From NCBI GenBank assembly GCA_032690845.1, contig CM064434.1, forward strand, positions 35,134,342 to 35,198,341: a stretch of DNA of 64,000 nucleotides, given 5' to 3'. The position numbers were made by a program, and so were the translations under genes. Below, in pieces: positions 56,346 to 64,000 of the stretch. The stretch's first letter is position 1. Every line of letters begins with the position of its first letter. The DNA is from Eleusine coracana subsp. coracana (Eukaryota; Streptophyta; Magnoliopsida; Poales; Poaceae). Under the pieces are notes generated by a model, which made no database searches, was not told where the DNA came from, and worked only from the letters and a program-made list of their open reading frames with translations.

Positions 56346-57915
56346 ATGGATCACCTCCGCTCCTCTGTCGGCAAGTTGGGCAAGAGGCTGCGCCGGGGAA
56401 GCAGCTCCAACGGCAGCGGCGAGTCGAGCGGTGACTCCTCCGTGAGGGGGAGCTTCGGTGCTCACGACGATATGTCGGAGGGTGATGCATCCACCAGCTC
56501 GGCGGCAGCGATCCACGCCCGCCACTCTATCGCTGGCGCGCCCCTTCCAATGGGGCATGCTATGAGGAGCCAAACGGCGGCAAGCCGTGGGGTTCCCAGA
56601 TCACCACCACCACCGGCATTCATGTGGCGCATGATGGATGAGGGCTTCACCCTCTAGAGCACGGAGGAACAGCAGCACTACCTCGCGGTGAGGGGAAGGT
56701 TCGTCCCCAATTTTGACTTGGACGAGACGTTCCTCACCATGATCGGCATGTGTGAGGACATAAGGAGGATGCTCAACAATCTCGGCTAGATGGACTTCCA
56801 CCTCCTTCCCACAGACTACAACCTCGACATCGTCATCGAGGTTGCCTCTATGATGAGGCTTGGCACCGTCAAAGACGGCAATGAGGCCGTCAACTTCCGT
56901 GTTCGCGATATCAGCTACACGATGACTATGGAGGCGGCGGCTCAAGCCTTTGGCTTCGACGCCGACGCTGATGTTGTCAGCATCTTGGGGCGTGGGAAGT
57001 TGGACTCCTTTTGGAGGCGGCTCTCATTCGTGGAGGACATGAAGCACGACAACATCCACAACCTGACCATTCGAGTCTTCCATCGGTGGTTGGCGGCGCG
57101 CACAGGCGACAAGGTCGACTCCAAGACATCACCGATGCGGACATGCGGTGGCTCTACAACGCCATCGTGAGTCCGTCTTATTACAACCCTATGTCAATGA
57201 TGGTGCGGGGTTGGATCGACAAGAGGGGCAAGGCGAGCAAGAAGTTGGCCTTCGGGGCCTATCTTCGATGCCTAGAAGCCCTTGTCTGCGACGGCGATGG
57301 ACCGGGAGGGCACGACAACAAGTGGGAGTGCGTGATAGAGATCGGTGGAATATGACTCATAGCAATATTGTCACAGGAAGTGTTCGCACCGGCTTCCATG
57401 TCGGCGGCACCAACATCAGGCTCCCGTGTGCGGAGCTAGGAGTTTTCCTCCATCACAAGCTGGAGGGAGGAAATTGGCTTGACGAAGGTCTCATGGAGGG
57501 GGGCCGAGCTTTCAAGGACCGCCATGGGCGGGTTCGACAACCGGCAACATCTACAGCAATCGGTAGCGAGTGGGACTCCTGGAATTCACGCCAGGAGCCT
57601 CAGCAGTACTAGCCAGGGTGGAGCGACGCAGCGGGTGGTTCGCAGCCCTCTAGGCCGGTCGGTGCTTCCTACTTCAGCGTGGGTATTGACTACACGTACC
57701 AAGGACGTATGCCTGTGGTGCCTCCTGTGCCCAGTGCAGACTTTTTCGTGCCCATACAGGGGTACATCGACAACAACATGCACTACATCGAGCGCGTGGA
57801 GGACGCAACGTCCCAATGGAGGAACAACCACGTGGCGATGGTGGAGGAGTTCGAGCGACTCGAGGCGTGGTGCTTTGGCTTCGATCAGCCACCATCTCCA
57901 CCTCTGTTTGACTAG
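56346..57915 (+). pseudogene. Element C downstream frame with ATHILA ORF1-like domain, decayed
   Basis: The start is ATG at 56346 (MDHLRSSVGKLGKRLRRGSS), followed by a Ser-rich basic N-terminus. TAG stops at 56655 and 56787 interrupt it. The domain reads FHLLPTDYNLDIVIEVASMM, NFRVRDISYTMTMEAAAQAF and FWRRLSFVEDMKHDNIHN. After a frameshift near 57120 it continues ITDADMRWLYNAIVSPSYYN and LAFGAYLRCLEALV. The C-terminal frame ends FDQPPSPPLFD at 57915. This layout fits the ATHILA ORF1 family found beside the gag-pol of Athila-type elements. Its function is unknown; an envelope-like role has been proposed for such frames, but nothing here shows a membrane segment. Confidence 0.7.
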
Positions 57916-59543
57916 AGTGCCTAGGAGTTGGCACGTGTATCGGTTTCTAGGTTTGCATTTTCTCTTATTTTTTGCAATCTTTTTCTTTATTAGCTTATGT
58001 GTGTGTGAGCGGGTTGGAAAACCATGTATCAAGTGCGTTTACTTTCATGCAAGTGTGTTAGTAGTAATTAGTAGTAGTTTTATTTTCATGCAAGTGTGTG
58101 AAAAAATCATCACCATATATTCGAGTTTTGATCTTAATATAATGGTGGCGGTTATGCTCTTTTAGAAGAATTGAATTATTTTTTCTTTCTTGAAAAGTAA
58201 CGATGAAGACCATATAACGTTGAGCATTGAATAAAATTTTGAACTTACACTTAATGATTATTCGGCAAATATGTCTTATGTGGAGCGACTTTGAGAACCC
58301 ATGTGCTTCATTTGTATTGTCCAATTTGTGATGATAACTTTGTACCAATATTTTCATAAATAAATTTTCATGTTGTGAACTTTAGAATTTATTCTTTTCA
58401 ACATCTTTACCTACCAATGTCATATTTTGAGCAATTCTCATGAACCTTTGATAAGTAGATGAACATTAAATTGATGGTTGAGTTCAGTTAGGATTTAATT
58501 CTTTTTGGTATGAACTTTACTAAGATGGCAAATCTGTGTGTATATTTTTCTAGCCTTGAATTACTCATGCAAAAATTCAATTCCGCTGAGTATCCTACCA
58601 TAAACCCAAAATATCTTGTTGAATATCATTCCTTGACCACATAATATATTTCTGGCTATATTTGATTCTTGAATAAATGTTGAAGCCAGATGAATCAAAT
58701 ACCAACAAATGTTGGTGAATTTGGGTTGAGAGCCGATCGGCGCACCCTGAACCGATTGGCGCAACAGAGAGCAAAATAATAAAAAAGGGAGAAATAAAAA
58801 GTGATAAAAAGGAAACAGAAGAAGAAAAAGAAAAAAAGAGAAAAGCTCTGCTGTTTGCTAAGGGACTAGCAAAATTTTAAGTGTGGGGGGATGGTATATG
58901 ACATGCTTATTCTTGAAATTCATTCTAATATAGCCATGAATCATTCCAACAATGTGCAATCTGATAATAGGAGTTCTTTTTCTTCCAAGATCAAATTTTT
59001 GCTATGCGCATGTCCACATATCCAAAGTGTGAGTCTTCTCTTAATTTTTTCTTTTCTTGATGGCCATCTTGACAAAGTTTCTATAATTCCAACAAAGAAT
59101 AATCTCCTAGCTTTACAATATATTGTTGATTTATGTTTGCAATCCTTGAATTACCTCATCTAGCTACTCATATAAGCCTTACACAAATATTATTTGATCA
59201 TTATGATGTAGAATATAGGTTGGGTGATTTGAAAGATGAGTTGTTGCCTTGGATTATTTGGAAGATAGATTCTTTATGTTCACAACAATCTTTTAAGTGA
59301 TTTACATGAGTGGAAAAGTTATAATTTATGAGCTGGACATGATTTATTGCTTTGGGGAGAAACTTTAAGGTTTATGCCCATATTTGAATTATATTGCTGA
59401 ATACCTATATGAAATACACCAAAATAGAACAATACTCAACATTTGCTGATTTGAGATGTCTTTTATGATAGAAAGAGTATGTTCTTTGATTTTTCTTTCT
59501 TTTACTTTACTCGGGACGAGCAAAGGTTTAAGTGTAGGGGACC
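57916..59543. other. 3' non-coding region of element C with polypurine tract
   Basis: AT-rich DNA without recognised genes. One palindrome pair (58729/58748) lies here. 'tttaagtgtagggga' just before 59544 is the likely polypurine tract. A similar 'tttaagtgtgggggga' near 58876 looks like a second, internal copy. Confidence 0.7.
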
Positions 59544-60609
59544 TGTTGGCACTCTCCAAGTGCCCCTTTTATATGTGAATATTACCCCAATTAGAACATA
59601 ACTGATACTAATTTAGGCCATTTACCTATGATATTGCCTATATATTTGTATATGTGTTATTTTGGAGCTTTATTGCAGAAACAGGTAAAATTGGTGATTC
59701 AAGTGATGCTGGAGAGGATAGGAATCCAGAACTGACAAAAAGCACTGAAGAAGCCCAGTGCGCCGATCGGCGCACTCCATGAGCTGGTCGGCGCAAGGGT
59801 GTTTTGGCCCACAGAAGTGACCGAGGCCCATTCCACATGTTTATGGAAGTTTATCTGCGCAAGACACTTGAAGATATTTGCCAAGAAGATTTATGGAACT
59901 TCAAGATCTCGACGTGTAGTACACGACTTTATCTCGAAGGAAAAGGCCCACATGGCAGCTATGGAAGATAGAGGAACCAACTTGGAGAAGAAACCAGAGA
60001 AGACACGGCTTGCGCCGATCAGCGCAATCCTCCGCTGATCGGCGCAACCGCCTTATTTGCTAGAAACCGAGTACTCTACGAGTAGAACCTCTATTAATAC
60101 TTGTAAGCCCTGGTCGTGGCAGGAGGAGAGGCAGAGGCGACAGAGGGACAACAGATCCATGAGTTAGATCCACCAGGGCTTGCCCCATTAGAATAGATCT
60201 CTAGTTATGATCTCACTAGTATATACTTGGCTACTCACTTAACAGCTTTGGCTTACAAGGTATCTGGTGCACTTTGGCTTAGATTCGCCAGTGTTTCGAT
60301 CCGCTCAACACCTGCGCTGATTGGTGCAATCATAGATTCACTAGTGTGCTGATCGGCTCAACCACTGCGCCGATCGACGCAACGACAGATTTACTATCTG
60401 GCACACCATTGTGATGGCCAGTTTCCTCTCGTGCAACCTGAATTCGATAGTAGCTTTGATTAAACCTTTTACTGTTAACTTCATTTTAATTACCCCTAAG
60501 GTCCCTGTGGATTTGATAAACCTTGGAATACTCAATTCAAGGGAAACAGTGCTACAATCATACACCATCCTCTTGCGGTATATAAGTGGGTGCGTAATCA
60601 TGACCAACA
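59544..60609 (+). repeat. 3' LTR of element C, 1066 bp, internally deleted
   Basis: It matches the 5' LTR except for a loss of about 465 bp after 'agatctctag', at the join GTTATGATCTC. In the 5' LTR the missing block is bounded by GTT on both sides. It keeps the four palindrome pairs (59759/59780, 60011/60031, 60292/60313, 60345/60366). Confidence 0.85.
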
Positions 60610-60954
60610 GTCTCCCGCTCCAGTGCCGAGGTGGAGTACCGGGCGGTTGCCAAGGGTGTGGCTGCGGCGTCCTAGTTACGACAGCTCTTGGCGGAGCTTA
60701 GCCTGCTAACCAGGAGCACCCTCGTCTACTGCGACAACGTTAGCGCCGTCTACCTCTCCACTAACCCGGTTCAGCATCAGCGGACATAGCATGTGGAGAT
60801 CGACCTTCACTTTGTCCAGGATCGAGACGCCATCGGCCATGTTCGAGTGCTTCATGTCCCAACCACCTCCTAGTTCGCCGACATCTTCACCAAGGGTCTC
60901 CCCTCCTTGACATTCTCGGAGTTCCAGTCCAGTCTCAACATTATCAGTGGTTAG
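60610..60954 (+). pseudogene. Copia A RNase H C-terminal part
   Basis: After the target duplication GTCTC the copia A frame continues. It reads SSAEVEYRAVAKGVAAAS, LVYCDNVSAVYLSTNPVQHQ, HVEIDLHFVQDRDAIGHVRV and FADIFTKGLPSLTFSEF, the end of copia RNase H, and stops at 60952-60954. Additional stops (for example TAG at 60674 and 60787) show decay. It joins 49483-51061. Confidence 0.9.
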
Positions 60955-60964
60955 TTGTGACTAT

Positions 60965-60990
60965 GGGGGCGGGGTGGGGGGGGGGGGGGG
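60965..60990 (+). repeat. G-run tract downstream of copia A pol
   Basis: GGGGGCGGGGT followed by 15 consecutive G. It lies 72 bp before the 3' LTR. It could be a displaced polypurine tract or form a G-quadruplex. The bases directly before the LTR are a GGT repeat (GGTGGTGGTGG). Confidence 0.7.
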
Positions 60991-61062
60991 TTGTGTAGGC
61001 TTTTCTTTGTGTCCAGTCGTGAACTCCAGTACGCCGGTAGCTCCGATTGGGGTGGTGGTGGT

Positions 61063-61178
61063 GGTTAGATTGTATTCAGCCCATATGTGTTGGCCCATAC
61101 TGAGGCCCATGTACAGTAGACTATATAGTCCCCTTCTAGGATTTGGAATAATACAATTCACTATTTTTCCCTCCAACA
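61063..61178 (+). repeat. 3' LTR of copia A
   Basis: 116 bp, nearly identical to 18127-18242, beginning GGTTAGATTG and ending CCCTCCAACA. The MULE sequence resumes after it. Confidence 0.9.
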
Positions 61179-61183
61179 AACAT

Positions 61184-63219
61184 CACAGACCTAGGTTGCA
61201 CAAAATATTAGTCCTATTTTAGCCAAAACACCAAACACTACTATGAAGAAACTGAGAGTAGACCAGGAGAAGCAGTTCCCTATTAAGGTGAAGTATACCA
61301 TAGTGTGGAAGGCAAAACAAAGGGCAATGAAAGAGTTATATGGTGATTGGGCAAATATGTTCAAGATGTTGTATAGTTTCAAGGCAGAGGTGGAGAAGAG
61401 GTCACATGGCAGTGTTGTGGAGATAGATACAGAGGTTGCACCTGATGGTAAGGTATATTTCTCCAAATTTTTTATGGCTTTAAAGCCTTGCATTGATGGC
61501 TTCAAAGCAAGGTGTAGGACATATTTGAGCGTATACTCATCTTTTTTTTGACTGGAAAGTGGACTGGTCAATTGGCAGCATGCAATACTCTAGATGGACA
61601 TGGTTCATGATGGAGTTAAAAAGATGCATTGGTCCAGTGACACCTTTAGCTATACACACTGATGCTTGTAAAGAGATAGAAAATGCAGTCAAGAATGCAT
61701 TTCCACATGCTGAGAAGAGGGAGTGCTTTAGGTATATGTGGTTGAATGTGATGAAGGGTCATAAAGGAGAAGTTTTTGGGCAGCTGTGGCCAGCAGCAAG
61801 AGCTTATAGCAAAAAGACACATGATCATCACCTTGACAAGGTGTATGCAACAGATCCTGAGTTTGAGCAATGGGAGAAAACATACCATTCGTTTTTGTGG
61901 TATAGGTAAGGATTTAATACGGCCATCAAGTGTGAGCATATCAATAACAATCTGGCTGAAAGTTTTAACAACAAGGTGAGACAGTTGAAAGACTTGCATG
62001 TGGTTGACCAAATCAGGATCATGATCATGATCATGATCATGAGGATGTGGGAATTGAGGAGAAGAATAGGTGATGCTTTGCAAGGGGATAAGCTTCTAGC
62101 AGTGGTTCAGCAAGTGGTTAATAGGAGCAGAAATCTTGCACATTTGGTTGTTGAGAGTTCTTCTTTGCAGGGCGCTGAAGTGAGAGATACCAAGACTGGA
62201 AGGAGGTATGTGGCTAACACTGATCTACATGAATGCACATGCCTCGAGTGGCAACACACTCGAAAACCATGTGAGCATGCCATACTCTTCTTGACTAGCA
62301 AGCTGAAGGTAAACATGCACCCTTATCTGCATGAATATTATTCAGTAGCAAGATTCAAGGCTGCATATGCAACTCCAATAGCACCACTTACAAATTAGTC
62401 TCGGTGGCCTGAAGTGGAATTTGAATTTTCAATGTGTCCCCCCTTGCCAAAAGAAAGGCTGACATACCTAAAATGAGCAGATACAAGGCTTGGTACGAGA
62501 AAGGTAGTAGTAGTAAGAGGGGAAAAAAGATGATAAACCAAAACGGGCACAGAAAGACAACAAAAATAGATGCAAGATGTGTCAGGAACATGGCCACCGA
62601 GCTAGATCCGCCAAATGCCGTTACACTCCAGAAAAGCCAAAGTAAGTTTCAGGAGAAAATCATCGAGCCATCCCAATTGAGCATTTAAATTTACTTTATT
62701 TCTGTATGATTTTATTTTTTTAGGAAAAAGCGTGGAAGTGTGCATGTTGTGGAGCCATCCAAAGAAGAGTGTGAGGCTGAACCCATTGTTGTTGAAAATG
62801 TCTGGCCAACAAAAATAAAGAGAAGTGTTCAGGATGCAGGTGATTTGGAAAATGCCACGCAATAAACTGAATTAGTTTTAGATATTGTGGAGCAAGCTAA
62901 ATCAATATTAGTGCAACCTGAATCAGTATTAGATGATATGGTGTCGGCCGAATCATTTTTGGATGTGGTGCCATGTGATTCGGTTTTGGATGATGTTGTG
63001 CAGAATGATGGTGTTCGGAAAGATGGCATGGAAGCAGAAGAAGAACAAGAACTTGTGGTGTGCATGCAGCGGCCTAGTCCTATTGACACGAAGAAAACCA
63101 AGAGCATGAGGGTTTTGTGTGGTGTGCCTGCGCAATCAAGTGGTAGGAAGAAGAGAAAATCGAGTGAAAGGTGGAATTTGTGTGTAAGATTGAACTATGA
63201 TTTGTATTCTGAGGCATGA
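61184..63219 (+). pseudogene. MULE transposase, catalytic and C-terminal part
   Basis: This continues the gene cut at 18126. The piece 61243-61551 has YTIVWKAKQRAMKELYGDW, VVEIDTE (likely first catalytic aspartate) and GKVYFSKFFMALKPCIDGF. A frameshift in a poly-T run near 61543-61550 and a deletion of about 20 codons near 61597 follow. Then come CIGPVTPLAIHTDACK (second aspartate) and FPHAEKRECFRYMW, a TAA at 61907, and NNLAESFNNKVRQLKDLH. The SWIM zinc finger ECTCLEWQHTRKPCEHAI is near 62235-62285. A TAG at 62396 follows, then a zinc-knuckle stretch RCKMCQEHGHRARSAKC near 62570-62625 in another frame. A likely intron begins after 62639 (GTAAGTTTC) and ends before GKSVEV/KKRGSVHVV near 62724. 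A Glu/Asp-rich tail ends at 63219. It is not functional. Confidence 0.85.
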
Positions 63220-63264
63220 AACTTGTGTGGATGATTTGCCTGTAAATATGTATGCACTATGGTT
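63220..63264. other. MULE 3' flank
   Basis: Non-coding sequence directly after the transposase stop codon, probably 3' untranslated region. Confidence 0.4.
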
Positions 63265-63600
63265 TCTACCTCTGTGGTAGGCCAAACTGCCTCATTTCTA
63301 GTGCAACTATTATTTTGACCTTCTGCAAATGACCTCAAACTCGAGTGGTAACATCTACTACACCTACAACATCGATCCGAAGAGGTTTTTCAATTTTTGA
63401 ATTTTTCTGATTTTTGGCCAATCTACCTCTGTGGGCCAAACTGCCTCATCTCTAGTGCGAACATTTTTTCGACCTTCTCCAAATGACCTCAAACTCTAGT
63501 GGTAACATCTACTACACCTACAACATCAATCCGAACAAGTTTTTCAATTTTTTGAATTTTTGATTTTTTGAGCTTTTTTAATTATTCCGAAATTTGGCCA
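63265..63600. repeat. Two-copy tandem repeat, unit about 157-179 bp
   Basis: Unit 1 (63265-63421) and unit 2 (63422-63600) share TCTACCTCTGTG, GGCCAAACTGCCTCAT, CAAATGACCTCAAACTC and GTGGTAACATCTACTACACC. They end in runs of 'tttttgaattttt' and 'tttggccaa'. It may be a subterminal repeat of the MULE or a separate element. Confidence 0.8.
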
Positions 63601-64000
63601 AAGCCAGACGAGATCCTAGACAAGACTCGAGCCCATCTCATCTTGGGCTCTTGGGCCGACTTCATCAACTCGCTGATAGGTCATCCCCACATGTCGGCCT
63701 CGAGTTCATCTGTAGTTCTTTGTCTATTCTTGTCAAGTGTTCACTTTTTTCTTTTAAATTTGTAATTAAATCTTCAAATACAGATAGATCTCAAGTTTCA
63801 AGTCTAAATTTGATTTTTTTTTCTACGGTCTTATAAAATACAACTCTATTCTTTTGTGTCAGTTTCAACCATGTGTATTGGTATTAGAGTGATAGATGTA
63901 TGTATAATGTTCATATCATATGGATGTATGTACAATGTTCAAACATCATGGATGGGCTACTCCATTTTGAACACACTTTTTTTTGCACAATACCAAAAAA
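63601..64000. other. Intergenic DNA, no gene seen
   Basis: No gene or terminal structure was identified. 'gatgtatgta' followed by 'aatgttca' occurs twice (near 63894 and 63923). The right end of the MULE was not located and may lie here or outside the window. Confidence 0.4.

Larger units (their letters stand above)
51277..60381. repeat. Dispersed paired palindrome family, TGCGCCGATCGGCGCA
   Basis: Twenty-eight clear copies start at 51277, 51298, 51529, 51549, 52276, 52297, 52329, 52350, 54176, 54197, 54245, 55709, 55729, 55874, 55894, 56020, 56154, 56174, 58729, 58748, 59759, 59780, 60011, 60031, 60292, 60313, 60345 and 60366. Twenty-six form 13 pairs with start-to-start spacing of 19 (once), 20 (five times) or 21 bp (seven times), so 3-5 bp separate the partners. 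The lone site at 54245 has a weak partner at 54224 (9 of 16 matches). The copies at 51529 and 55894 are perfect palindromes. Sites lie in LTRs, spacers and gag-pro coding sequence. Confidence 0.85.
51062..60609 (+). mobile_element. Element C, Athila-like Ty3/gypsy element without RT or integrase, 9548 bp
   Basis: The LTRs at 51062-52592 (1531 bp) and 59544-60609 (1066 bp) begin TGTTGGCACTC and end CGACCAACA and TGACCAACA. The insertion is flanked by a perfect GTCTC duplication (51057-51061 and 60610-60614). Internally it carries a gag and protease pseudogene, then a second frame with an ATHILA ORF1-like domain. No reverse transcriptase, RNase H or integrase motif was seen in any frame between 55093 and 59543. 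It is therefore a non-autonomous derivative. It is also the only place where the paired GCGCCGATCGGCGC palindromes occur. Confidence 0.85.
18127..61178 (+). mobile_element. Copia element A, small Ty1/copia with 116-bp LTRs, itself split twice
   Basis: The two LTRs (18127-18242 and 61063-61178) are equal in length and nearly identical. The flanks are GGCAT (18122-18126) and AACAT (61179-61183), only 3 of 5 matching, so the target duplication has decayed. After removing the insertions 20017-49482 and 51062-60609 with one copy of each target duplication, about 4.0 kb remains. That remainder encodes a gag-like region, protease, reverse transcriptase and RNase H, but no integrase is recognisable. 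It sits in the MULE transposase and is the host of all later insertions. Confidence 0.85.

Noticed and set aside
18122..61183. A clean target duplication for copia A
   Set aside because: GGCAT and AACAT match at only 3 of 5 bases; the element is accepted on LTRs, primer site and the restored MULE protein instead.
1..64000. CRISPR arrays, rRNA genes, bacterial operons or phage genes
   Set aside because: Nothing resembling these was seen. Introns, MITEs and nested LTR elements show plant nuclear DNA.

Overview
This is plant nuclear DNA, almost certainly from a grass (Poaceae). A spliced S-adenosylhomocysteine hydrolase gene with the usual plant protein length (485 aa) sits in AT-rich intergenic DNA full of small TIR elements. 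It is followed by a large nest of Ty1/copia and Ty3/gypsy retrotransposons of grass type. I cannot name the species. No RNA gene or CRISPR array was seen.

Layout. Positions 1-3061 hold intergenic DNA with a poly-C tract, two short hAT-like elements and a strong hairpin. Positions 3062-5264 (minus strand) hold the only gene that looks intact and host-derived, adenosylhomocysteinase, in three exons. Positions 5265-16300 are intergenic: a Tourist-type MITE with TAA target-site duplications (TSDs), two copies of another MITE family, a decayed RPA70-like gene, a decayed hAT transposon with 13-bp TIRs, a fold-back element and several local tandem duplications.

From about 16.4 kb to 63.2 kb the window is one nested transposon complex. 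Its outer shell is a Mutator-like (MULE) transposase gene: the first part at 17126-18126, the rest at 61184-63219. A small copia element (A, 116-bp LTRs, 18127-61178) split it. Copia A was in turn split twice: by a Tat-lineage Ty3/gypsy tandem (20017-49482, TSD ACACC) and by an Athila-like, pol-less Ty3/gypsy element (C, 51062-60609, TSD GTCTC). The Tat insertion has the unusual order LTR-internal-LTR-internal-LTR, on the minus strand. Each unit carries gag-pol plus an antisense, intron-containing extra gene. The second unit was hit by a young copia element (B, 32405-39585, TSD CAGAG) with an intact 1318-codon gag-pol, and by a probable solo LTR (D, 44522-45443).

The most unusual signal is in element C. 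It has 28 clear copies of an imperfect 16-bp palindrome, TGCGCCGATCGGCGCA, in LTRs, spacers and gag-pro coding sequence. Twenty-six of them form 13 pairs whose starts lie 19-21 bp apart, about two turns of B-DNA. The Tat element has its own strand-biased dispersed octamer, CCGACCGA. Comparing the two antisense-gene copies shows that most of their stop codons arose by C:G to T:A changes, as expected for methylated, silenced DNA. Apart from the hydrolase gene and copia B, every protein-coding region in the window appears broken.
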